Shown: piece after piece, positions 41,396 through 49,648 of the stretch
How the letters are laid out: each line of letters begins with the position of its first letter
Position numbering within the stretch: the first letter of the stretch is position 1
NCBI GenBank assembly: GCA_938010765.1
Contig: CALLVX010000072.1
Location: 37,161-101,160 of the forward strand
DNA: 64,000 nt
Source: an uncultured Flavobacteriaceae bacterium
Lineage (GTDB): Bacteria > Bacteroidota > Bacteroidia > Flavobacteriales > Flavobacteriaceae
Direction: 5' to 3'
Made by a program: the position numbers and the translations under genes
Notes under the pieces: generated by a model
Seen by the model: only the letters and a program-made list of their open reading frames with translations
What the model was told of the DNA's origin: nothing
The model's database searches: none

Positions 41396-42559
41396 ATGCG
41401 TTACACAACGCGTCTATCTTGGTTAATGGCTACCCTTATGTATATGGTTGTACATGCGAACTGCCTCTCGCAAGAGCCAGTACATAACTATGGTAATTTC
41501 AAAATTCACGATATGGGGGCCGTTGGTTTTCATTACGATTTCATCAATGATGGCGTGTCCGACGATAATAAAGGGTTGGCGGGGTTCTACAACAACAACA
41601 GCATTTTGATTTCCGGAGCTTTTCGACCTATTTTTCAAGATATGGAAATCATGGTAATCGATGATTTGTTCCTAGAGGTGGGCGTAGGTATAACGAATAA
41701 CAGCAATTTCGTAGTTGGCAATGTGTTTACCCCAAGAAATCTGCTGGACGTAACCCTAGATTACATAGGTGATGCGTTTTACACCGGCGATGCCGACAAT
41801 ACCAAGATCGACGGCTATGCAGCAAGTACAAACAAAGCGAACTTTGTATTTCCTATTGGGGATAGTGCCAAACTGAGGCCCCTTGAACTTTTTTCGGAAC
41901 GTACCGACACCAAGGCCAAAAGTGCCTACTTTTTCGAAGATCCTAACAACCCGTCTACCTTTTCGACACCGTTTAACACAAATCTACGAGCCGATATTTT
42001 AACTGGCGTAAGTACCTATGAATTCTGGGATTTGGATTCGGATGACCCCTTACGAATTAAGCTTTCCTGGGATAACGATAGTAACATAAATACTTTTGCC
42101 GATGCTATAGAAAATCTGCGTATCGTCGGTTGGAATACCCAAGATGGGTTATGGGAAAATTTAGGAGGAAACAGTATTTTGGGCGATTTTAATGCTGGTG
42201 AATTGCGATCTGATCTTTTTATACCTGACAACTATTCCGCAATCACTTTTGGTACCAGCCTGAGTACCGATAGTATTGACCTTGGAAACTATTTGGTTAC
42301 TCCCAATGATGATGGCATAAACGATGTTCTGTACTTCGATGCAGTAGCTTTATCTCCCAACAATGAACTAAAAATATTCAATAGATGGGGGCGTCAAGTA
42401 TACTACGCGGAAAATTATGAAAATACTTTTGATGGGAAAGCCAATCAGAATTTTGTGGTAGTTGCAAGTAAAAAACTGCCCGATGGTATTTATTTTTATA
42501 TTCTTACCCTAAAGGATATTAACGTCAAACACCAAGGCTTTCTATCTTTAAACCAATAA
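41396..42559 (+). CDS. exported protein with T9SS type B sorting domain, paralogue 2
   Basis: A protein of about 387 residues; ATG at 41396 (4 bases after the previous stop) gives the signal sequence MRYTTRLSWLMATLMYMVVHA. An ATG at 41375 is also possible. It parallels the gene at 34980 along its whole length: NFKIHDMGAVGFHYDFINDGV versus the LRIHENGKIGFHTDLIN block, FFEDPNNPSTF, and the C-terminal domain LGNYLVTPNDDGINDVLYF, NNELKIFNRWG, FDGKA, LPDGIYFYI. It closes the seven-gene run. Probably surface-exposed and anchored through T9SS, possibly holding the CTD-less fibres. Confidence 0.88.
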   Translation: MRYTTRLSWLMATLMYMVVHANCLSQEPVHNYGNFKIHDMGAVGFHYDFINDGVSDDNKGLAGFYNNNSILISGAFRPIFQDMEIMVIDDLFLEVGVGITNNSNFVVGNVFTPRNLLDVTLDYIGDAFYTGDADNTKIDGYAASTNKANFVFPIGDSAKLRPLELFSERTDTKAKSAYFFEDPNNPSTFSTPFNTNLRADILTGVSTYEFWDLDSDDPLRIKLSWDNDSNINTFADAIENLRIVGWNTQDGLWENLGGNSILGDFNAGELRSDLFIPDNYSAITFGTSLSTDSIDLGNYLVTPNDDGINDVLYFDAVALSPNNELKIFNRWGRQVYYAENYENTFDGKANQNFVVVASKKLPDGIYFYILTLKDINVKHQGFLSLNQ

Positions 42560-42627
42560 GACAATTGCTAAGAATATTCTAACAAAAAAAGCGTTTGCTA
42601 TTATTCCCATATAGAATAGCTACTGGT

Positions 42628-42660
42628 TTTGAGACATACGACGGAAAAATACTAACTTTG
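42628..42660 (+). promoter_or_regulatory. promoter of the M15 peptidase gene
   Basis: TTTG at 42628-42631 and TAACTTTG at 42653-42660 are separated by 21 bases. The predicted leader to the ATG at 42753 is about 90 bases. Confidence 0.5.
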
Positions 42661-42752
42661 AGTTGTGGTTGCTTGCTATTGATTACAACTTGGCAACATT
42701 TTTGTATTTAAACAGTTATAGAATCAGCTATTGTTCAACCAAACTTATCGTT

Positions 42753-43487
42753 ATGCAAAGAAGGTCATTCATTAAAAAAACTAGCGTTGCAGGGCTCGCC
42801 TTAACCGCCGTACCTCAAATAGTATTTTCCCAAGAAGAGGAATATTCTATTCTAGAGTTAATGGGCAAGGCCGATATTGAACTTTTTGGAAAAGACATTA
42901 ACCTGCGGGGAGCGGCTCATGATGCTTTTGTTGAAATGAAAAAAGCAGCTCTTGGTGATGGTATCGCAATGAAGGTCGTATCGAGCTATCGTAACTTTGC
43001 AAGACAAGAAGGTATTTGGGAACGGAAATTTATAAAATATACCGATGATCAAAACATGAAGCCCATTGATGCTATTGATAAAATAATCGAATATTCTACA
43101 ATTCCGGGAACAAGCAGACATCATTGGGGTACGGACATCGACCTAGTAGATGGTTCTAAAAATGTAAGCGGTGATGTTCTAGTCCCAACAAAATTTGAAG
43201 CAGGCGGGCCTTATGAAAGTTTCAAAAGGTGGATGGACGAACACTCTAAAAAATTCGATTTTCATTTGGTTTACACAAACGATGCAAAAAGAAAAGGGTT
43301 CAAATATGAGCCATGGCACTATAGCTATGCGCCCATTTCTGTACCGATGCTCACCCAATTTCGCAGAAAAAATATTCTTCAACTCTTAGAAAAAGAAGAC
43401 TTTTTAGGGGCCGAACATTTTACCAATGGCTTTTTAAAAAATTATATTCGCGACAATATTTTGGATATCAATGAAGAACTTTTATAA
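42753..43487 (+). CDS. M15-family peptidase (VanY-like), Tat-exported
   Basis: A 244-residue D-alanyl-D-alanine carboxypeptidase-type enzyme that would trim peptidoglycan stem peptides. Zinc ligands are visible: H123 and D130 in SRHHWGTDID, and the later His in YEPWHYSY; SSYRNFARQ is the usual substrate strand. The N-terminus QRRSFIKKTSVAGLALTAVPQIVFS carries a twin-arginine motif (RRSFIK), so export is probably by the Tat system. In-frame codons from 42663 would add 30 residues before the Tat motif and cover the leader; ATG at 42753 is preferred. Confidence 0.88.
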   Translation: MQRRSFIKKTSVAGLALTAVPQIVFSQEEEYSILELMGKADIELFGKDINLRGAAHDAFVEMKKAALGDGIAMKVVSSYRNFARQEGIWERKFIKYTDDQNMKPIDAIDKIIEYSTIPGTSRHHWGTDIDLVDGSKNVSGDVLVPTKFEAGGPYESFKRWMDEHSKKFDFHLVYTNDAKRKGFKYEPWHYSYAPISVPMLTQFRRKNILQLLEKEDFLGAEHFTNGFLKNYIRDNILDINEELL

Positions 43488-43524
43488 GTCTTTTGTATCT
43501 TAACCAACGTACGAATATCATATT

Positions 43525-44292
43525 ATGAGAAGAAGTAGTTGGAAAATTCGAATTGCCATAGGGCTGGTAATTGTTGCTTTCGCCTTTATTAAAAAATGCA
43601 ACAATACCGAGGTAAATCCCTATACCGGCAGATCCCAACATATCACAATGGACGCGAACCAGGAGATTGCCATTGGCCTCCAAAGCGCTCCCCAGATGGC
43701 ACAGCAACATGGCGGTCTCTATCCCGATGAACGTTTACAATCTTTTGTCAAAGCGGTCGGAAATAAACTAGTGCAGAATAGTATTGCAAGGGAGACTCCC
43801 TATAAATTCGATTTTCATCTTTTGGCAGATGATAAATCTATTAATGCTTTTGCCCTACCCGGCGGGCAGTGTTTCATTACGTATGCCTTGTTCTCTCAAC
43901 TTAATGAAGAACAATTGGCCGGGGTAATGGGCCATGAAATTGGCCATGTGATCGGCAGACACTCGGCAGAACGTATCGCGGATAGTAATACCTGGAAAAC
44001 CGCCACCATGGGAGCCACTGTAGGTGCCGGAGATTTAGGGAATATCCTTGGTGGAATAGGGCAAAACACCCTGCTTAAAAATGGGCGTGGCGATGAACTC
44101 GAAAGCGACGAACTCGGTGTCCTGTTTATGATTCAGTCAGGATACGATCCCAATGAGATGATTCAAGTGATGAAGATTTTAAAAGCAGCAGCGGGTCCAA
44201 ACCGGACTCCTGAGTTCCAAAGTACCCATCCTGATCCTGAGAATCGCATTGAAAAAATTAAAGAGGCTATCGAAAAATACCGAGGACAATAA
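43525..44292 (+). CDS. M48-family zinc metallopeptidase
   Basis: A 255-residue peptidase with an N-terminal membrane or signal anchor (about 8-22). The zinc site is HEIGH at 137-141 (VMGHEIGHVIGRHSAER), with the third ligand in DELESDELGV further on. This is the short BepA/LoiP-like type found at the cell envelope, which may handle misfolded outer-membrane proteins. A lipobox is not convincing although a Cys follows the hydrophobic stretch (FIKKCN). It begins 37 bases after the M15 peptidase gene. Confidence 0.9.
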   Translation: MRRSSWKIRIAIGLVIVAFAFIKKCNNTEVNPYTGRSQHITMDANQEIAIGLQSAPQMAQQHGGLYPDERLQSFVKAVGNKLVQNSIARETPYKFDFHLLADDKSINAFALPGGQCFITYALFSQLNEEQLAGVMGHEIGHVIGRHSAERIADSNTWKTATMGATVGAGDLGNILGGIGQNTLLKNGRGDELESDELGVLFMIQSGYDPNEMIQVMKILKAAAGPNRTPEFQSTHPDPENRIEKIKEAIEKYRGQ

Positions 44293-44541
44293 CTAATTTT
44301 CTAGCGCTATTTTGTAAACAATGCATTGCCGCATGAATCTGGAAAGCCATTTGTTTCCTATAAGTATGTATGTCATTTACAATCTCGGTTAAAGTGTATT
44401 GTATTTTCGATAAACTACTGTTAATTAATTGAAAATCAGAGGCTTTTTATCTTTTTTTTTTATATATTTACGGCTCCCAATATCTTCATAAGCCTCAAAT
44501 TTAACCCTTATAGCTTTAATTAATTATTAAAGAAAACTATA

Positions 44542-44709
44542 ATGGGAACGCTAGTACACTTTAAGAATCTTTACATACGTGCCTTTGAGGATTGTAAACC
44601 CGAAATTGCAGTTGTATTACTGAAAGTTTATTCTGTTTTTGCCGCTTTTATGTTGTTTATGGCTGTTTATGCCTTAATGGATAGGGCGTTGAACGGATTC
44701 GAATTTTAA
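44542..44709 (+). CDS. small membrane protein, 55 residues
   Basis: ATG at 44542 opens a 55-residue frame: MGTLVHFKNLYIRAFEDC, then a hydrophobic helix (about 23-46) and the end DRALNGFEF. The composition and one clean membrane segment look genuine. It resembles a small conserved Flavobacteriaceae protein family (possibly DUF6747, from memory). A -7-like box TATATTTA lies about 70 bases upstream and a strong terminator about 60 bases downstream, so it forms its own transcription unit. Function unknown. Confidence 0.65.
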   Translation: MGTLVHFKNLYIRAFEDCKPEIAVVLLKVYSVFAAFMLFMAVYALMDRALNGFEF

Positions 44710-44765
44710 ACGCTATTTATTCGCTCTTTTACGTGAACACTATTTGAAGAGAATAAGTAAATGAC

Positions 44766-44799
44766 AAAACCCCGTAGGATTTTTCCTATGGGGTTTTTT
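44766..44799. terminator. bidirectional terminator
   Basis: AAAACCCCGTAGG (from 44766) pairs with CCTATGGGGTTTT (to 44797), with one mismatch or G-U pair, and is flanked by T and A runs. It serves the small membrane protein gene on the plus strand and the ankyrin gene on the minus strand. Confidence 0.85.
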
Positions 44800-44822
44800 G
44801 ATTGATGAATAAACCTTAGCTA

Positions 44823-45209
44823 TCAACTATTTTCTCGCAATATGTCTAACACTTCTTGAGCGTTGGAAAGCTTTGCATGCTTTTCAATAGACCAACCCTT
44901 GTCACATGTGCGACTAAGGTCTGCCCCATTTTTGATCAGAACCTTCAAAACTTCGGCCTTGTTGTATCGGGCTGCAAAAATCGCCGGGGTCATTCCCAAA
45001 GACTTTTTATTTACGTCCTCGCCAAGATCGATCATTCGTTTTACAGTAGTAACATCTCCTTCCATAATTGCTTTACAAAAGGAACTAATACCCTTAACTA
45101 CAGCATCGCTTGTCTTCACAACAGCGTTGGTCTCACCTCCGGTAGAGGCAGATAAATCGGTTCCCATTGCCAATACGGCAACGGCTAAGGCAAAAAAAGT
45201 TTTTTTCAT
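44823..45209 (-). CDS. exported ankyrin-repeat protein
   Basis: A 128-residue protein with a signal peptide (MKKTFFALAVAVLAMGTDLSA). About two and a half ankyrin repeats follow: FCKAIMEGDVTTVKRMIDLGEDVNKKS, TPAIFAARYNKAEVLKVLIKNGADLSRTC and a partial last one. Such short exported ankyrin proteins bind other proteins; no partner is suggested here. It has its own -7 box and ends at a shared terminator. Confidence 0.88.
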   Translation of the reverse strand: MKKTFFALAVAVLAMGTDLSASTGGETNAVVKTSDAVVKGISSFCKAIMEGDVTTVKRMIDLGEDVNKKSLGMTPAIFAARYNKAEVLKVLIKNGADLSRTCDKGWSIEKHAKLSNAQEVLDILRENS

Positions 45210-45247
45210 GATGAATGATTTAGATTGATGAATAAGATAAACTTATA

Positions 45248-45255
45248 CAAATATA
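45248..45255 (-). promoter_or_regulatory. -7 box of the ankyrin gene
   Basis: The minus strand reads TATATTTG, an exact match, 38 bases before the ankyrin ATG. Confidence 0.5.
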
Positions 45256-45382
45256 GACTCCGTCTATATGTTTTTGTTTCAAGAGCAAATGTTAATTCAC
45301 TAAATTTTAACACATTAACGGCAAATAGACCCGCTATTTAACATCTTTTGTTTTTTCAAAGACAAAAAGCACGCCCTAATAA

Positions 45383-45413
45383 TTGAAAAACTTCTGAAAG
45401 AGGACTACTTTTG
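45383..45413 (+). promoter_or_regulatory. gpmI promoter
   Basis: TTG at 45383-45385 and TACTTTTG at 45406-45413, spaced by 20 bases, match the -33/-7 pair; the ATG is at 45436. Confidence 0.6.
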
Positions 45414-45435
45414 GGGCCATCTTAATGCACGCGAA

Positions 45436-46953
45436 ATGAATAAGAAAGTACTATTGATGATTTTAGACGGTTGGGGCAAATCGCCCGATCCAAAAGTCTC
45501 GGCCATTGCAAACGCCCAAACGCCTTTTATCGACTCACTTTATACAAGGTATCCTAGTTCCAATCTGTTGACCGATGGGATGAATGTTGGGCTCCCCGAA
45601 GGACAAATGGGGAACAGCGAAGTTGGGCATATGAATCTTGGGGCCGGTCGCATTGTATATCAAGACCTTGCCAAAATCAATTTGGCCATACAGGAGAATA
45701 CCCTACAAAACGAACCAGTACTGAATGAAGCATTCGCCCATGCAAAAAAATATGGAAAACCTGTTCACTTTTTGGGACTTGTAAGCGATGGGGGCGTACA
45801 TAGTCATATAAATCATATCAAAGGACTTATCCAAGCTGGTTCAGACTTCGGCTTAGACCAGATGTTGGTTCATGCCTTTACAGATGGCAGAGATGTAGAT
45901 CCTAAAAGCGGAAAAGGATTTTTGGAAGACCTAACAAACTTCTGCTCCGATAAAAATGCCGCCCTTGCGTCGGTAATTGGGCGTTACTATGCAATGGATC
46001 GCGACAAGCGATGGGAGCGAGTAAAAATGGCGTACGACCTTCTGGTAAGTGGTGTCGGGGAAAACAGTTCGGATATTTCGAATGCAATGCAGCAAAGTTA
46101 CGATTCACAGGTTACAGATGAATTCGTACAACCTTTGGTGATGATCAATTCCGATGGCTCTCCCGAGCCTAGGATACAAGAAGGGGACGTAGTTATCTTT
46201 TTTAATTTCAGGACCGATCGGGGAAGAGAACTCACACAAATGCTAAGTCAGGCCGATTTTGCCGAACAAGAAACCAAAAAACTGGCGCTTCATTACGTGA
46301 CCCTTACCAACTATGATGATTCGTTCACAGGTGTTCAAGTCGTCTATGACAAAGACAATATTGAGCAAACATTGGGCGAGGTTATTGCAAATGCGGGGAA
46401 AAAACAAATACGTATTGCGGAAACCGAGAAATATCCACATGTTACGTTTTTCTTTAATGGTGGCAGGGAACTCCCCTTTGAAGAAGAAGAGCGTATTCTT
46501 TGCCCTTCTCCCAAAGTAGCGACCTATGATCTTCAACCAGAAATGAGTGCTTATGAAATACGGGATTCAATTATTCCCGAATTGGAAAAAGGGGAAGTTG
46601 ATTTTGTATGTCTAAACTTTGCCAACCCAGATATGGTTGGGCATACAGGAGATATGAATGCCGCAATAAAGGCTTGCGAAGTAGTTGACGGCTGTGCAGA
46701 AGCGGTCATTTCGAAAGGATTGGCAAATGGATATAGCACTATTGTAATTGCCGATCATGGGAATTGCGATACCATGATCAATCCCGACGGGAGTCCCAAT
46801 ACAGCACACACGACGAATCCTGTGCCACTTATCCTAGTAGATGAAGAACTAAAAGAAATCAAGGATGGGGTCTTGGGTGATATTGCACCAACGATTTTAA
46901 AAATGATGGGAATCACACAACCCGATTTGATGACACGCCATGCACTTGTATAG
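45436..46953 (+). CDS. gpmI: 2,3-bisphosphoglycerate-independent phosphoglycerate mutase
   Basis: Interconverts 3- and 2-phosphoglycerate in glycolysis and gluconeogenesis with a two-manganese site. D11 in MILDGWG and the phospho-serine S61 in GNSEVGHMN are metal and catalytic residues; LVSDGGVHSH, FTDGRDVDP, FNFRTDRGRE and IADHGNCD are the other alkaline-phosphatase-superfamily and mutase motifs. Length 505 is normal. map follows 33 bases downstream with its own -7 box. Confidence 0.98.
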   Translation: MNKKVLLMILDGWGKSPDPKVSAIANAQTPFIDSLYTRYPSSNLLTDGMNVGLPEGQMGNSEVGHMNLGAGRIVYQDLAKINLAIQENTLQNEPVLNEAFAHAKKYGKPVHFLGLVSDGGVHSHINHIKGLIQAGSDFGLDQMLVHAFTDGRDVDPKSGKGFLEDLTNFCSDKNAALASVIGRYYAMDRDKRWERVKMAYDLLVSGVGENSSDISNAMQQSYDSQVTDEFVQPLVMINSDGSPEPRIQEGDVVIFFNFRTDRGRELTQMLSQADFAEQETKKLALHYVTLTNYDDSFTGVQVVYDKDNIEQTLGEVIANAGKKQIRIAETEKYPHVTFFFNGGRELPFEEEERILCPSPKVATYDLQPEMSAYEIRDSIIPELEKGEVDFVCLNFANPDMVGHTGDMNAAIKACEVVDGCAEAVISKGLANGYSTIVIADHGNCDTMINPDGSPNTAHTTNPVPLILVDEELKEIKDGVLGDIAPTILKMMGITQPDLMTRHALV

Positions 46954-46972
46954 CGAACTTATACAATTGTTT

Positions 46973-46980
46973 TACCTTTG
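46973..46980 (+). promoter_or_regulatory. map promoter -7 box, close to the start codon
   Basis: TACCTTTG matches TAnnTTTG and lies 6 bases before the ATG at 46987, predicting a leader of about three bases or none. Confidence 0.5.
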
Positions 46981-46986
46981 CCGCTT

Positions 46987-47796
46987 ATGATCATAGCCAA
47001 AACAGCCGAAGAGATCGAGTTGATGCGCGAAAGCGCCCTTATCGTCTCCAAAACCCTTGGAATGCTTGCCAGTGAAGTAAAGCCAGGGATTACCACCCTT
47101 AAACTAGATGCCCTCGCCGAGACCTTTATTCGCGACCATGGCGCAATACCTGGTTTTTTGGGCCTCTATGATTTTCCAAATTCCCTTTGCATGAGCCCAA
47201 ATGCACAAGTAGTACACGGCATCCCCAACGATACACCTCTGGTCGAAGGCGATATAATTTCGATTGATTGTGGTGCCCTTAAAAATGACTTTTACGGTGA
47301 TCACGCCTATACGTTCCCGATCGGTGAAGTAAGTGCGGAAGTGCAAAAATTGTTAGAGGTTACCAAAGAATCGTTGTATGTAGGCATTCGGCAATTCAAA
47401 GCGGGAAATAGGACGGGCGACGTTGGTTATGCAATTCAAAAATTCACAGAGGACCATGGTTATGGTGTTGTTAGGGAATTGGTTGGTCATGGTTTGGGAC
47501 GTAAGATGCACGAAGATCCCGAAATGCCCAACTATGGGAAACGCGGTCGCGGTAAAAAGTTTATTGAGGGTATGGTCGTTGCTATTGAACCAATGACCAA
47601 TATGGGCACCCGCCGAATTAAGCAATTAAAAGATGGTTGGACCATCTTGACCGCCGATGGAAAACCGAGCGCTCATTTTGAACATAACGTAGCCCTTATG
47701 AATGGCAAACCAGAACTACTATCTACCTTCAAATACGTGTATGATTCTTTGGGAATTAAAAGCGATGAGGAAGTTGAGTTTAGAAGCGCTGACTAA
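46987..47796 (+). CDS. map: type I methionine aminopeptidase
   Basis: Removes the initiator methionine from new proteins. The di-metal ligands are visible in IDCGALKNDFYGDHAYTF (two Asp), VGHGLGRKMHEDP (His) and AIEPM (Glu), with a last Glu near the end (DGKPSAHFEHNVAL). The 269-residue length fits type I without an extra N-terminal domain. A TTG three codons upstream overlaps the -7 box, so ATG at 46987 is used. Confidence 0.97.
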   Translation: MIIAKTAEEIELMRESALIVSKTLGMLASEVKPGITTLKLDALAETFIRDHGAIPGFLGLYDFPNSLCMSPNAQVVHGIPNDTPLVEGDIISIDCGALKNDFYGDHAYTFPIGEVSAEVQKLLEVTKESLYVGIRQFKAGNRTGDVGYAIQKFTEDHGYGVVRELVGHGLGRKMHEDPEMPNYGKRGRGKKFIEGMVVAIEPMTNMGTRRIKQLKDGWTILTADGKPSAHFEHNVALMNGKPELLSTFKYVYDSLGIKSDEEVEFRSAD

Positions 47797-47818
47797 TGCA
47801 TACAAATACGTGTAATTC

Positions 47819-48583
47819 GTGTCCAAAATTTTCAAATTCGTATTAAACCTCATCCCTAGACCATTGCTAATTCGCATGAGCTATTGGGTGCGTCCTATTT
47901 TCGCACTGTACTATAAGGGCACTACCTATACGGATCCAATCGATGAAAAAAGCTTTCGTAAATTTTTACCTTATGGCTATGAAAGCCCACGAGAGAATGT
48001 ACTTTCCCCTTCAACCCTATCGTTAGAGCGCCATCGGTTGTTATGGCTTTATCTTCAAAACGAGACCAATTTTTTCACTGCTTCGCTCAAAGTACTTCAC
48101 TTTGCCCCCGAACAAGCGTATTACAAACGGTTTCGTGGACTTAATAATTTGGAATATACTACTACAGATCTGCTATCGCCTTTGGCAGATGTAAAAGCCG
48201 ATATCTGCAATCTTCCATTTGAAGAAAATAGTTTTGATGTAATTCTCTGCAATCATGTATTAGAGCATATCCCCGACGATACCAGGGCCATGCAAGAATT
48301 GTATCGGGTCTTACGGCCTGGCGGATGGGGAATCTTTCAAATTCCACAAGATTTGAAACGTGAAAATACGTACGAGGATGACAGTATTACGGATAAAAAA
48401 GAACGGGCCAAAATTTTTGGACAGTACGATCATGTACGAATCTATGGTAGGGACTATTTTGACAAACTCCGGTCGATTGGATTTACGGTAGAAGAAATTG
48501 ATTATACTTCTTCGTTAACCACAGTAGAGGTAGACCGTTATCGATTAGCGGTCGGGGAGATTATTCCGTTTGTAAAAAAGTAA
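47819..48583 (+). CDS. class I SAM-dependent methyltransferase
   Basis: A 254-residue protein with a GTG start at 47819. The methyltransferase core has a degenerate glycine loop (VLHFAPEQAYYKRF), the acidic strand YTTTDLL, and the clear motif DVILCNHVLEHIPDD followed by LYRVLRPGGWGIFQIP, as in Methyltransf_11. The first ~60 residues are basic and hydrophobic and may contact a membrane or RNA. The substrate is unknown. It starts 22 bases after map and converges with apbE, with which it ends directly adjacent. Confidence 0.85.
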   Translation: MSKIFKFVLNLIPRPLLIRMSYWVRPIFALYYKGTTYTDPIDEKSFRKFLPYGYESPRENVLSPSTLSLERHRLLWLYLQNETNFFTASLKVLHFAPEQAYYKRFRGLNNLEYTTTDLLSPLADVKADICNLPFEENSFDVILCNHVLEHIPDDTRAMQELYRVLRPGGWGIFQIPQDLKRENTYEDDSITDKKERAKIFGQYDHVRIYGRDYFDKLRSIGFTVEEIDYTSSLTTVEVDRYRLAVGEIIPFVKK

Positions 48584-49591
48584 TCACTTCTCCACCACCA
48601 GTTCCCGAAATCCTTTGGTCATAAACTCCTTTGCCACGCCATCTTCCAAGTAGATGATATAAGCATCTATTTTTCGTTGCCGGGTCAGAAAAGTTAAGGT
48701 ATCGTCCAAATCCATTACCATAAAAGCCGTGGCATAGGCATCTGCAGTGGCACAATCATTTGCCAGTACCGTTGCCGCTAAAGTATTTGCGTTTTTAGTA
48801 TATCCGGTCTTAGGATCTACCGTATGTACATACTTCCTTCCCGTCGTGGGGTCAACCCTAAACTTTCGATAGTTCCCGGAAGAAGCCAAGGCTCTATCCT
48901 TTAAATATAGCATTTGTTTCAAGCTACGCCCATCTTCCGCCTGGGGATCATCTACTCCTACTAACCAAGGCTTTTGTTTTATACGATTCTCACCTTTCGC
49001 TACTAGCTCTCCCCCTACTTCCAATAAGTAATCCTCAATATCATTTGCATCCAACATACGCGCCAAACAATCTATTGCGTACCCCTTTGCTATCGCATTA
49101 AAATCAAAATAAATATTTGCATGTTCTTTTTTCACCTGCCTATTGGCAGTTAGTGACACTTTATCAAAACCCACAAAGCGCAACAGACTGTCTACACGGG
49201 CACTGTCCATCGCAATCTGTTTTTCTGGACCAAAGCCCCACGCATTTACCAAAACCCCCACCGTAGGGTCAAAATACCCCTTGGTCGTGCCATGTATTTT
49301 TTTGGAAAGTTCAAATACTTCCTTAAACATCGCATCAACTACCAAAGTAGTATCTCCTCTATTTATTCTTGAGATATCAGAACCGGGAATATAGGTAGAC
49401 AGCGATTGGTTGACACCCGCAAAAACAGAATCGATCTGTGGTTGAAAATCGAGTTTTGTATCTGCTAAATAAATAAGGTTGTAAGAGGTACCCAAAGCAC
49501 CTCCCGAGTTTGTGTTCTGAATATATTGGGGCTGGCCCGAATTGCAAGCAGCAAGCACTAAAGCACCAAACAATAAAATCATTTTTTTCAT
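48584..49591 (-). CDS. apbE: FAD:protein FMN transferase (lipoprotein)
   Basis: Attaches FMN covalently to threonine in target proteins, notably NqrB and NqrC. The 335-residue protein has a lipoprotein signal (MILLFGALVLAAC, lipobox LAAC), so it acts on the outer face of a membrane. Family marks: LGTSYNLIY, FDPTVGVLVNAWGFG, DFNAIAKGYAID, LEVGGELVAKG and the metal-site ATADAYATAFMVM. It lies 57 bases after a 120-codon gene downstream of nqrF, which fits its role in maturing the Na+-NQR complex encoded next to it. Confidence 0.96.
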   Translation of the reverse strand: MKKMILLFGALVLAACNSGQPQYIQNTNSGGALGTSYNLIYLADTKLDFQPQIDSVFAGVNQSLSTYIPGSDISRINRGDTTLVVDAMFKEVFELSKKIHGTTKGYFDPTVGVLVNAWGFGPEKQIAMDSARVDSLLRFVGFDKVSLTANRQVKKEHANIYFDFNAIAKGYAIDCLARMLDANDIEDYLLEVGGELVAKGENRIKQKPWLVGVDDPQAEDGRSLKQMLYLKDRALASSGNYRKFRVDPTTGRKYVHTVDPKTGYTKNANTLAATVLANDCATADAYATAFMVMDLDDTLTFLTRQRKIDAYIIYLEDGVAKEFMTKGFRELVVEK

Positions 49592-49648
49592 AAGAATCTC
49601 TTAGTCTTACATCAAACCAATTTTACACATTATAGAAACTACCACAGC

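Noticed and set aside
32352..42559. Interpretation of the fibre-like genes as a prophage
   Set aside because: All proteins have signal peptides and two have T9SS sorting domains; no capsid, portal, terminase, integrase or lysis gene is present.
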